A stretch of DNA of 32,265 nucleotides from JBAZWV01 sp964393325 (GCA_964393325.1 CAYMTE010000011.1:1-32265), one strand, 5' to 3'. Positions 8,292-15,244 are shown, counted from the first letter of the stretch. Made by a program: numbers and translations. Notes: generated by a model from the letters alone, not told the origin.

Positions 8292-8582
8292 TTATTCAAT
8301 CACTGCGAGAATTTCTCCTTCGGACAACACGAGATAGTCCACGTTGTCGATTTTTACTTCGTCCGGAGAATACTTTTTAAACACCACGTTATCTCCCACG
8401 TGAAGATTCATCGGCGCGCGCGAACCATTCTCAAGAAGACGCCCTGGACCAACCGCGATGACCTCGCCTTGTTCCGGACGCTCTTTCGAAGCGGTATCCG
8501 GCAAAATGATGCCGGCCTTTGTCATTTCTTCTTTGGCGGCGGGCTTCACAATGACCCGATCACCCAGAGGACGAAGCTGCAT
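8292..8582 (-). CDS. groS: Co-chaperonin GroES (10 kDa)
   Basis: A 96-residue lid of the GroEL chamber. It begins with M-Q-L-R-P-L-G-D-R-V-I-V, has the mobile-loop region (about 17-31, E-E-M-T-K-A-G-I-I-L-P-D), and ends with the beta-barrel closing strand L-V-L-S-E-G-E-I-L-A-V. It is the first gene of groS-groL. The leader is about 41 nt and lacks a clear Shine-Dalgarno site. Confidence 0.98.
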   Translation of the reverse strand: MQLRPLGDRVIVKPAAKEEMTKAGIILPDTASKERPEQGEVIAVGPGRLLENGSRAPMNLHVGDNVVFKKYSPDEVKIDNVDYLVLSEGEILAVIE

Positions 8583-8620
8583 AGAATCTATGAAGATACG
8601 TTAGGAATAATTGAGAAGAA

Positions 8621-8659
8621 TTAGCAAACGATTATATTGAGTGCTAATTCTCCTGACGA
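8621..8659 (-). promoter_or_regulatory. groE promoter with CIRCE (HrcA) operator
   Basis: TTAGCAAAC (8621-8629), a 9-nt spacer and GAGTGCTAA (8639-8647) match the CIRCE layout TTAGCACTC-N9-GAGTGCTAA. One arm is perfect and the other diverges in its last three bases. On the minus strand a consensus TATAAT (8631-8636) lies inside the CIRCE spacer, with a weak -35 TCGTCA (8654-8659) 17 nt upstream. An HrcA repressor bound here would block the -10. hrcA itself is not in the window. Confidence 0.9.
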
Positions 8660-8688
8660 CCAAATCTTGCCAAGATTCGCCCAGCCCG

Positions 8689-9984
8689 TCAAGAGGCGCG
8701 TTCCACGGAACATGCGAGGAGCATGACAGCCGCCACAAGCGACTGACCACTCCAGAGCGACCACAGATAGTGATCGAACAACCCCACAACGAGCAGCGGA
8801 AAAATTGTGGCAAAAAACGAACTCCCTGAGAGTAGGCGTGTGGAGCGAGAGACGAGCCGCACGATCAGAAGCATGATCAGCGCGCACCCCAGAATCCCAA
8901 CGTTGACGAGCGCAAGCAAAAAAACCATGTGCGGAGGCTCCAGAGGTTGTTTCGACGGAGTTCCATCCCCCATCAACAATAGCTCGGCATTTGGACCTGT
9001 GCCCACGAGAGGATGCGACAAAAATACACGCCATCCCTCACGAAGACTTTGACGACGCGCATCAATCGACATCGTCTCAAGACGAGATGCGGTATTTGCA
9101 CGAGCAAACACGTGATCCCGCTGCGACACGCCGACAATCGTCGTCGCAAGAAGCGACGCGGCTACGGAAACCAGAACAAACTGATTCACGCGTTTTGTAC
9201 GAACAAGATGAATACTCCATACGATCGCACCACACGCAACCGCTAACCACGCGCTGCGCGAATATGTCAGGAGCAGCGCAACAGATAGCACCGCAGAAGA
9301 GACCGCGGCGAATGCCGCTTGCATTTTTGTTGAAGCCTTTGCCGCAAAACCAAACGCCGTGAGGACACCAATCGCGAGCCATCCGCCAAATATGTTCGGA
9401 TGCGGAAAACCGCCGTAGATGCGAAGCACGCGATACATGCCATGCTCAACAACCGATGTGCCCGGCGTCTCTGGAACGTGAGCCGACATCCCCAACAGCG
9501 TCGATCCATCGACGCGTTGTACCGCGTACTGCCACAACCCAATCACCGCATGTGGCAACAATGCGAGAACAACCCACGTCGCGATACTCATCCGTGGCAC
9601 AGACGCACGACGAACCGTATCCACGAACAGCGCGAGCAGCACTATCTGAACCCACCACTGCATCACCGCCTTCATGGCATCTACATTCCCTCTCGTCGCG
9701 AGAAGAGAAAGCGCGCATACGATTCCTGCGAGGACAAGGATCTTTTTTTCTTTTTGAAGACGCGGGACGGTATCTTGACGCCACCCAACAACAATGGTCG
9801 CAAAAAGGATAGCCCACGATACATATAACGAAAGCCTCCCCTGTTCCCACGGCCATCCGGCGAGCGACGCGTCCCAAAACCATCGCGTTTGCCACGGAAG
9901 CAACAGCATCGATAGTCGCCAGAGCCAGGGGAATATTTTTATCCTCCCTGACGAAATCCAGGATTTCCAATCCATTGTTGTCAT
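8689..9984 (-). CDS. O-antigen ligase/polymerase-like membrane protein
   Basis: A 431-residue integral membrane protein with about ten hydrophobic segments. The central and C-terminal parts match the Wzy_C/WaaL (O-antigen ligase) family: GGFPHPNIFGGWLA (191-204), YSRSAWLA (241-248), a large external loop with the R-x-x-x-W-x-x-F-x-x-H-P-L-V-G-T-G-P-N element (315-332), and P-P-H-M-V-F-L-L-A-L (350-359). Such proteins transfer or polymerise lipid-linked glycans outside the membrane, so it may build the cell-surface polysaccharide or glycosylate proteins. Its ATG overlaps the stop of the nucleotidyltransferase gene by 4 nt. Substrate specificity cannot be told from the sequence. Confidence 0.88.
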   Translation of the reverse strand: MTTMDWKSWISSGRIKIFPWLWRLSMLLLPWQTRWFWDASLAGWPWEQGRLSLYVSWAILFATIVVGWRQDTVPRLQKEKKILVLAGIVCALSLLATRGNVDAMKAVMQWWVQIVLLALFVDTVRRASVPRMSIATWVVLALLPHAVIGLWQYAVQRVDGSTLLGMSAHVPETPGTSVVEHGMYRVLRIYGGFPHPNIFGGWLAIGVLTAFGFAAKASTKMQAAFAAVSSAVLSVALLLTYSRSAWLAVACGAIVWSIHLVRTKRVNQFVLVSVAASLLATTIVGVSQRDHVFARANTASRLETMSIDARRQSLREGWRVFLSHPLVGTGPNAELLLMGDGTPSKQPLEPPHMVFLLALVNVGILGCALIMLLIVRLVSRSTRLLSGSSFFATIFPLLVVGLFDHYLWSLWSGQSLVAAVMLLACSVERAS

Positions 9985-10883
9985 AAAAGATTTCGACGCA
10001 ACAGCGTCTCTTCATAGGCACGACGATATGCTCCTCGTCCATCCACAACATGCATCTTCAACACGTGATCATTCACCATGACGCGTGTATCACGATTCAT
10101 CTGTTCACGAATCATTAATGGAAATGCACGGCGCTGTATCCGATCCGCGAGCGACTCAACAAAACGAATCGCAGGAACACGAACGCGCGGGGTACGAACA
10201 GAAAAATCTGGCGGGACGCTCCACGTTTCCGCAAGCGGATGTCTCTTCACGATCTCTTCATTCGCATTCCATAGTGCCGTCGATACGCCATCGTCATACA
10301 ACGGGAGAAGCGATAAAAACCAATAGCGAAAATATGGATCATCCGGCGTCAGCAGATGATCTCGCAGCGAAAGATTCGCGTCCGAAATAAAATACGACAA
10401 ACAAATCGCATCACGCTCATCCGCTGCACCTGGTCGCCGACCCAAGAGTTTAAACGGGAGTGCCGCGAGCGCGCGTGTCTGCATAAGCGTTCCCGCGCGC
10501 GTGATCACAAAAAAATCGAGATCGCTCTCATCGCGTGCATGGCCCAGCGACGCAGTGTTACACAGCGCAACGAATCGCACGCCCGACAAACGCGCAAGCC
10601 ATTGAGCAACCCGTCGAGCGACGCGACGTTTTCGTGGCGCATACAATTCATTCAACTGCTGTTCCTCGATCTGCGAGACGGATTCCGGAAACGCGCATCT
10701 ACCGCGTCGCTCCACAACCACCCCCTCATCTCTCAAACGACACGCTTCTGCCCAGGCATCATCACGCACAACCGGCACATTCGATTCGAGCGTCGCAATC
10801 CACTCCACCATCGTTGGCGCGTGATGCCACGTCTCGTGGAACGTGAGCGTTCGGAGAAGCGATGTTCGAAGGACCTCAAGCAT
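9981..10883 (-). CDS. Nucleotidyltransferase-fold protein
   Basis: A 300-residue protein. Residues 1-80 look like a winged-helix-type domain (an N-terminal helix bundle, then R-D-E-G-V-V-V-E-R-R-G). Residues 100-128 carry a polymerase-beta-like nucleotidyltransferase core: N-T-A-S-L-G-H-A-R-D-E-S-D-L-D-F-F, with the metal-binding D-L-D at 121-123. The C-terminal 170 residues are family-specific and mostly helical. It overlaps the PRC-barrel gene by 8 nt and the O-antigen ligase-like gene by 4 nt, so the three are co-translated. It may transfer a nucleotide or phospho-sugar in surface glycan assembly, or act as a regulator. The substrate is unknown. Confidence 0.78.
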   Translation of the reverse strand: MLEVLRTSLLRTLTFHETWHHAPTMVEWIATLESNVPVVRDDAWAEACRLRDEGVVVERRGRCAFPESVSQIEEQQLNELYAPRKRRVARRVAQWLARLSGVRFVALCNTASLGHARDESDLDFFVITRAGTLMQTRALAALPFKLLGRRPGAADERDAICLSYFISDANLSLRDHLLTPDDPYFRYWFLSLLPLYDDGVSTALWNANEEIVKRHPLAETWSVPPDFSVRTPRVRVPAIRFVESLADRIQRRAFPLMIREQMNRDTRVMVNDHVLKMHVVDGRGAYRRAYEETLLRRNLL

Positions 10884-11169
10884 GTTCCGTAAGTCCTATG
10901 CGAGGCAACCGCACGGCGAATCGTTTTTCGGTGAGTGGAAGAAATCCGTCTGCAACGATCGCCTCTTCCGCCGAAAGCGAAACGACATTCGACCACGCGA
11001 TACACAACTCCTGATCCAAAAGCCCAGGAATAAACCCTCGACTTCGAACAAGCAACGCGTCAATACGCCCCGTATCGAGATCAAGACGCACGTCAGTTAA
11101 TCTCCCCACCTGTTTCCCTGACCGAGTTCGTACAGGAATCCCAACAAGTTTATGAGCTCGTATCTGCAT
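10876..11169 (-). CDS. PRC-barrel domain protein
   Basis: A 97-residue protein consisting of a single PRC-barrel-like domain. It begins H-K-L-V-G-I-P-V-R-T-R-S-G-K-Q-V-G-R-L-T-D-V, then D-x-x-T-G-R-I-D-A-L-L-V, and ends with a second half containing I-A-W-S-N-V-V-S-L. These small barrels occur in photosystem, RimM-like and sporulation proteins and usually bind partners. The ATG at 11169 is chosen over an upstream in-frame start (11307) because the longer version lies across the yidC terminator and the promoter here. A -10 (TATAGT, 11176-11181) stands 6 nt before the ATG. It is the first gene of the operon with the nucleotidyltransferase and the glycan ligase-like protein. Confidence 0.8.
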   Translation of the reverse strand: MQIRAHKLVGIPVRTRSGKQVGRLTDVRLDLDTGRIDALLVRSRGFIPGLLDQELCIAWSNVVSLSAEEAIVADGFLPLTEKRFAVRLPRIGLTEHA

Positions 11170-11175
11170 ACGAGG

Positions 11176-11205
11176 ACTATAAGACGCAGGATCTGCCGTG
11201 TCGAA
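11176..11205 (-). promoter_or_regulatory. Possible leaderless promoter of the PRC-barrel operon
   Basis: On the minus strand TATAGT (11176-11181) is followed by 6 nt and then the ATG at 11169, so transcription would start at or next to the A of the start codon. A weak TTCGAC (11200-11205) lies 18 nt upstream. No Shine-Dalgarno site is present. Confidence 0.5.
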
Positions 11206-11208
11206 TAT

Positions 11209-11235
11209 CAAAAAACAGGGCTGATCCCTGTTTTT
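11209..11235 (-). terminator. Terminator of nusA-yidC
   Basis: A 10-bp perfect stem (AAAAACAGGG / CCCTGTTTTT, 11211-11235) with a 5-nt loop, followed on the minus strand by one more T and GATA, lies 7 nt past the yidC stop. Confidence 0.85.
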
Positions 11236-11242
11236 GTTTCCG

Positions 11243-12001
11243 TTACGACAACTGCGGTTCTGCTTTTGGTGGCACCGGCTTCTTGAGGAAGAACGCCTGC
11301 TGCGCAACCGTAAGCAAACTCATCGTCAACCAGTACAATGTCAGTCCGCCCGGCAATGAAATACCGATAAAAATCGTCACAATCGGCATGACGTACATCA
11401 TTTGCTTGTTCATCGCCGATGCCATCGTTTCGTCTTGCGCGCCTTCGGACGTGGCGACTTCGGCAGGCGGAGGCGTCGTCGGACTCGGCTTTCGCATCAT
11501 CTGCCACGACTGCCAAAATTGCACCGCGCCTGCGAGGACCGCGAGAACGATATTCGGCTTTGAAAGATCTACGACACCGAAGAGCATCGTGTTCAACGTT
11601 CCCGGATTTGCCACAAAGGGATACAACAGATTCAATCCCTGCGAGCTCAATCCGTCGCGAAGCGCGCGATACAATCCGATGAAAATTGGAAGTTGAATGA
11701 CGAGCGGGAGACAGGACGCAGCAGGATTCACCTTGTCACGCTTGTAGAGCTCCATGAGTTCCTTCGCCTGCGCCTCTTTATCATCCTTTAATCGCTGACG
11801 AATTTCATCGACCTTCGGTTGAATCAACTGAAGCGCGCGCTGCTGCTTAATCTGCGCCATGGTGAACGGATACAGGACGACCTTGACGATCACCGTCAAT
11901 AAAATGATCGCGATCCCAAAATCATTCCCCGGAACCGTGTTGTACAGCCAGACGAGAACGTTGAGAATAGGTTGGATAACGAGCGTGGTGAAGAGAGCCA
12001 T
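11243..12001 (-). CDS. yidC: YidC/Oxa1-type membrane protein insertase
   Basis: A 252-residue insertase that places proteins into the cytoplasmic membrane alone or with Sec. It is the short form without the large periplasmic domain of Proteobacteria. Seen: N-terminal transmembrane helix (10-20), second helix with I-L-L-T-V-I-V-K-V-V-L-Y-P (33-45) containing the hydrophilic-groove Lys/Arg region, a cytoplasmic coiled loop (47-88), then hydrophobic segments around 98-115, 138-165 and 205-245, and a polar C-terminal tail. No lipobox is present. It starts 9 nt after the nusA stop and shares its transcript. The neighbours rnpA, rpmH and jag, usual beside yidC, are absent. Confidence 0.94.
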   Translation of the reverse strand: MALFTTLVIQPILNVLVWLYNTVPGNDFGIAIILLTVIVKVVLYPFTMAQIKQQRALQLIQPKVDEIRQRLKDDKEAQAKELMELYKRDKVNPAASCLPLVIQLPIFIGLYRALRDGLSSQGLNLLYPFVANPGTLNTMLFGVVDLSKPNIVLAVLAGAVQFWQSWQMMRKPSPTTPPPAEVATSEGAQDETMASAMNKQMMYVMPIVTIFIGISLPGGLTLYWLTMSLLTVAQQAFFLKKPVPPKAEPQLS

Positions 12002-12010
12002 ACGAGAATA

Positions 12011-13294
12011 TTACGCGTTTGATCCGTCATGCGCATCGGCTTCGGCAACGGTTTCCGGAGCCTCTTCTGCTGCACGAGGCTCTGCAATCTCTCCCGTTTC
12101 GGAATCCGCGACTGTGCGACCACCTTCTTCGGTAATCGTAATCTTCCAGTTTGTAAGTTTCGCCGCCAGTCGGACGTTTTGCCCACCCTTCCCGATCGCA
12201 AGTGACAACTGATCCGGAACAACTTTTACCGCCGCAAGATGGTCATCCTGTTGCAAATCAACAGAAAGAACCTTCGCCGGGCTCAATGCTGCAGAAATGT
12301 ATTCCGCCTCATTCGCCGACCACAAGACGACATCGATTTTTTCTCCACCAAGTTCGCGGATAATCGTCTGGATGCGTGTCCCACGCTGACCGATACAGGA
12401 GCCAATCGGATCGATCGCGTCGTCATTCGTCGACACGGCAACCTTCGTTCGAGATCCAGCTTCGCGTGCGATGTTCTTAATCTCCACGACGCCAGAGAGA
12501 ATTTCTGGAATTTCCTGCGCGAACAATGCCGCGACGACGCCCGGGCTCGAACGCGACAATCGAATCTCCGGTCCCTTTGTCGTCATCGACACCTCGCGAA
12601 GCAACGCCTTGAGGCGCGTGCCTGGGAAATATCGTTCGGTTTCAATCTGATCCTCTGGCAAGAGTACGCCCGTGGCACGACCGAGGTCGATGAGCACAAC
12701 GCGCCCCTCGCGACGCTGAACCGTCACATTCATGAGCTCGCCTTCGCGGCCCTTGAAGTCATTGTAAATAACATCGCGCTCCGCTTCACGAAGTTTCTGC
12801 ATGATCACCTGCTTCGCGGTCTGTGCCGCCATGCGACCAAACGCCGCAGGGATCGCGAGTTCAACACGGATTTCCTCGCCCACCTGCGCATCCGGCTTGA
12901 GGTCACGTGCATCCGCAAGCATGATCATCGTTTTCGGATTAAACACAAACTCTTCTTCGCCCTCGACCGGCGTCGGAGCCGCCTCAATGACACGCGGACG
13001 GCCCGGGCCGTCTTCACGCTTTTTCGGTGCATGCGCCGCTTCAAATCGTTCAAAGTAATCATCCGGAAGCTCCATGTCTTCGACGACGGATTTCACGTCA
13101 AAAATCCGGATCCCGCCCGTCGCGCCGTCATAGGATTCAGGATCAAATTGCGCTTTGATATTTTGGTTCTTGCTCCCAAAATCTTTTCGATACGCCGCCG
13201 CAAGAGCCGCTTCTACCGTCTCAAGAACGGATTCGTACGAAATGTTCTTTTCTTCGCAAATCTGCCGCATTGCCTGAGAAATTGCACTCGCCAT
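12011..13294 (-). CDS. nusA: Transcription termination/antitermination factor NusA
   Basis: A 427-residue protein that binds RNA polymerase and modulates pausing, termination and antitermination. Domains in order: N-terminal polymerase-binding domain (1-175), S1 domain (about 180-250), KH1 with G-S-C-I-G-Q-R-G-T-R-I-Q (298-309), KH2 with L-S-L-A-I-G-K-G-G-Q-N-V-R-L-A (363-377), and an acidic tail (395-427). The C-terminal AR repeats of E. coli NusA are missing, as in many bacteria. Relative to E. coli there is an extra stretch of about 50 residues (70-125, charged, Pro-rich) inside the N-terminal domain. The gene is separate from rimP and infB and is instead followed by yidC. Confidence 0.96.
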   Translation of the reverse strand: MASAISQAMRQICEEKNISYESVLETVEAALAAAYRKDFGSKNQNIKAQFDPESYDGATGGIRIFDVKSVVEDMELPDDYFERFEAAHAPKKREDGPGRPRVIEAAPTPVEGEEEFVFNPKTMIMLADARDLKPDAQVGEEIRVELAIPAAFGRMAAQTAKQVIMQKLREAERDVIYNDFKGREGELMNVTVQRREGRVVLIDLGRATGVLLPEDQIETERYFPGTRLKALLREVSMTTKGPEIRLSRSSPGVVAALFAQEIPEILSGVVEIKNIAREAGSRTKVAVSTNDDAIDPIGSCIGQRGTRIQTIIRELGGEKIDVVLWSANEAEYISAALSPAKVLSVDLQQDDHLAAVKVVPDQLSLAIGKGGQNVRLAAKLTNWKITITEEGGRTVADSETGEIAEPRAAEEAPETVAEADAHDGSNA

Positions 13295-13324
13295 ATGGAG
13301 ATATTCACTACGGAGAAATAAAGC

Positions 13325-13347
13325 GACTCGCCCTTCCGGAACGAGTC
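13325..13347 (-). promoter_or_regulatory. 5'-terminal hairpin in the nusA leader
   Basis: The minus-strand RNA forms GACUCG...CGAGUC with an inner CC-GGAA-GG, that is a stem capped by a GNRA-type GGAA tetraloop, followed by GCUUUAUUUCU. It would begin only a few bases after the predicted transcription start (near 13350). It could protect the 5' end or act as an attenuator in NusA autoregulation. The U run is interrupted, so termination would be weak. Confidence 0.5.
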
Positions 13348-13356
13348 AATGAACAA

Positions 13357-13385
13357 AGGATAGCATCTTTCGCTTCTCTTGACAA
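13357..13385 (-). promoter_or_regulatory. Promoter of nusA-yidC
   Basis: On the minus strand TTGTCA (13380-13385), a 17-nt spacer and TATCCT (13357-13362). The -35 overlaps the plus-strand -35 at 13379-13384 inside the palindrome TCTCTTGACAAGAGA (13375-13389). Confidence 0.7.
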
Positions 13386-13407
13386 GAGAGCTAATGAACC
13401 GTATGGT
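13379..13407 (+). promoter_or_regulatory. Promoter of the pseudo-AAA+ gene
   Basis: TTGACA (13379-13384), a 17-nt spacer and TATGGT (13402-13407). The leader is about 75 nt. It shares its -35 with the divergent nusA promoter, so only one polymerase can bind at a time. Confidence 0.7.
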
Positions 13408-13489
13408 CACACATGCTCTTTTATAGCTTTTCTTCGGAAGGACCGGTTCGGCATATCACCAAACTGGAACACGTGACCCGAGGTGACAC

Positions 13490-14266
13490 ATGACCCCTGC
13501 TCCCCTGTCGCGACGCTCCGCTCGACACATCGAGCAATCCCCGTCGCCCCTAAAGGCGACCGTGGAGAGCAAAGCGATGAAGAGCCTCCTGGAGGAGGTT
13601 GTTCGACAATCGAGAGACGGCCGGATCGTTCCGATCATCGTCTCGCCTGAAGACGGCATGGAGTTCTACTCCTTCGTCCATATGGTGGTAGAGCGGATGT
13701 CTGAAAGTCGACAATACATCCTCATCGACGCCAGAGAGCCGGCCCTCTATAGGGATCCGGACACGCTCATCCGCTTGCCGCACATCTTATTGCCCAATGC
13801 GGACAAAGATACCCCGACCCTTGTCCTGAACGCGCTCGCAAATGAGATGCCCGAGCCTCAAAGAGCCCGCATCTTCCACTTCCGGACAGAGCGCGATGTC
13901 AGCGTTATCGCTCGTTGGCCACCCACGCTCGTTCGTTCCATCCACAAGCCCCTTCGATGGCCCGCTCTCTCAAGCAGAAAGGCGGATCTTCCCGGCATCA
14001 TCAAGACGATCGCGGGATCCTTCCGATTAATGCACACGCAGCGACCTGTCTGTCTCGCGGAGACAGCGCTTGCACATCTGACCGAAAACCCGGGAGAGAC
14101 GGTGGAGCAGCTCTGGTCAGTCATCAAAAACGCGTCGGTTATCGCCGGCCAGTACAAGATGGACACCGTCGGAGTTCAGCATCTCCGCGCGGTAGAACGG
14201 CCAGACATCCGCAAGGAGCTCCGAAACAAGCGGAGTATGAGCCCGACACCGTCGTCGTACGGTTGA
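13490..14266 (+). CDS. Sigma54-activator-like AAA+ domain lacking nucleotide-binding motifs
   Basis: A 258-residue protein. Its layout follows the central AAA+ domain of NtrC-type activators. S-K-A-M-K-S-L-L-E-E-V (27-37) matches the usual S-x-A-M-x-x-L-L-E entry. I-I-V-S-P-E-D-G-M-E-F (49-59) stands where the Walker A GESGTGKE belongs. T-L-V-L-N-A-L-A-N-E-M-P (110-121) stands where the Walker B GTLFLDEIGDMP belongs. Then come S-R-K-A-D-L-P-G-I (162-170, like R-x-x-D-I-P) and L-T-E-N-P-G-E-T-V-E-Q-L-W-S-V-I-K-N-A (197-215, like the lid W-P-G-N-V-R-E-L-x-N-V-I). The P-loop Lys, the Walker B acidic pair and the GAFTGA loop are absent, and there is no receiver or HTH domain. It probably binds a partner rather than hydrolysing ATP. 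The start is set by GAGGTGA at 13480. This assignment rests on alignment by eye. Confidence 0.72.
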   Translation: MTPAPLSRRSARHIEQSPSPLKATVESKAMKSLLEEVVRQSRDGRIVPIIVSPEDGMEFYSFVHMVVERMSESRQYILIDAREPALYRDPDTLIRLPHILLPNADKDTPTLVLNALANEMPEPQRARIFHFRTERDVSVIARWPPTLVRSIHKPLRWPALSSRKADLPGIIKTIAGSFRLMHTQRPVCLAETALAHLTENPGETVEQLWSVIKNASVIAGQYKMDTVGVQHLRAVERPDIRKELRNKRSMSPTPSSYG

Positions 14267-14300
14267 TCCTTCCGCGCGGCTCCAGCCGCCCTTCACCTTC

Positions 14301-14324
14301 CCAGCCATTCCGGCTGGTTTTTTT
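14301..14324 (+). terminator. Terminator of the pseudo-AAA+ gene
   Basis: CCAGCC-ATTCC-GGCTGG (14301-14317) is followed by TTTTTTT. It lies 35 nt past the stop. Confidence 0.88.
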
Positions 14325-14382
14325 GACCGTCAAAGCTCTTGACCGATTCTCCGTTTTCTGCTAGAAGAAGGATTGCAAGCAG

Positions 14383-14391
14383 TGGTATAGT
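14383..14391 (+). promoter_or_regulatory. Probable extended -10 promoter of the Cys-rich lipoprotein gene
   Basis: TGGTATAGT fits the TGnTATAAT extended -10 form and no good -35 is needed. It leaves a leader of about 85 nt. An alternative is TTGACC (14339-14344) with a 17-nt spacer and TAGAAG (14362-14367). Confidence 0.5.
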
Positions 14392-14484
14392 ATAGATGTC
14401 TTTGAGGCGCACGGTGCGACTCACGGATGTCCCTGTTATCGGGGATGCTCTGCCACGTTCTTTCCATAACAAGTAGAGGTACAG

Positions 14485-15183
14485 ATGTTCCACTCACGAG
14501 CGCTCTTCGTGACGGTTACACTCGCGCTCATCGCGCTCGTCCCCGCCTGCGGCGACAGCGGGACGGGTGGGACGGGCAACTCCTCTGTCGGCGGTTCCGC
14601 CGACGGCGGCGAGGGAGGCAATCCTTCGACCGTTTCAACCGGCGGAGACGGTGGCTCGACCACCATCTCCACGGGAGGAAATCCCAACATCTGCACCCCT
14701 ACGGTCGTAGATGTTACCTGCTCTGGCGCCGACACCTGCGAGTGTGAGCCGATGGGGGTTTCCATGCCCCCGGAGGCCGCGTGCCCGAGCACCGCTGGCA
14801 ACGTCTGTGAGCCAGGTCACAACCAGTGCGGTTGCGATCTGCCCATGGGCACCGACTACGTGCCGCCCGACGCGACCTGCATCGGGTACATCAACGGCGA
14901 CACGTGGGGCGCGGAAGGGACGGCGTTCTCCGACACGGTGAGCTCGTCTTCCGCGCCAAATGGCCAAACCCGAGTGAACTTCGGTTCACTCTTCGAACTC
15001 GACGCGAGCTACTACAAGGGCATGATCATGTCCGGCAAGTCGCTCAGCTGGAATCGAGCGAATCAGATGCTCGAGAATTGCAGCGGCGAGTTCTCGACGG
15101 ACTGCAAGCGCATTTCGATCACCTGCAGGGACGGGACCGGCGCGACCACGGTCGACGGAGCGCTTGTCTACCTCCACGAGTAG
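14485..15183 (+). CDS. Cys-rich predicted lipoprotein with Gly/Ser linker
   Basis: A 232-residue protein. A signal sequence (1-21) ends in L-V-P-A-C, giving acylated Cys22. A Gly/Ser/Thr linker of about 45 residues (23-67) follows, of the kind that lifts a domain off the surface. The folded part has about 15 Cys and an imperfect tandem repeat: C85-E-C-E-P-M-G...PPEAAC100 and C115-G-C-D-L-P-M-G...PPDATC132. The last 90 residues hold a separate beta-rich domain with three more Cys. It has an AGAGG Shine-Dalgarno site, its own promoter and a terminator. It has no recognised family. Style and base composition recall Cys-rich lipoproteins of predatory or myxobacterial genomes, but that is impression only. 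It is likely extracellular with disulfides. Confidence 0.75.
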   Translation: MFHSRALFVTVTLALIALVPACGDSGTGGTGNSSVGGSADGGEGGNPSTVSTGGDGGSTTISTGGNPNICTPTVVDVTCSGADTCECEPMGVSMPPEAACPSTAGNVCEPGHNQCGCDLPMGTDYVPPDATCIGYINGDTWGAEGTAFSDTVSSSSAPNGQTRVNFGSLFELDASYYKGMIMSGKSLSWNRANQMLENCSGEFSTDCKRISITCRDGTGATTVDGALVYLHE

Positions 15184-15202
15184 AGGCGTTACGTTCGCAA
15201 AA

Positions 15203-15227
15203 CCCCCGAGGTTCTCGGGGGCTTTTT
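15203..15227. terminator. Bidirectional terminator between convergent genes
   Basis: CCCCCGAG-GTT-CTCGGGGG (15203-15221) is flanked by CTTTTTAAT on the plus strand and by TTTTGCG on the minus strand. It ends both the lipoprotein gene (stop 15183) and the giant gene (minus strand, stop 15245). Confidence 0.9.
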
Positions 15228-15244
15228 AATACTCGACTTTTTAG

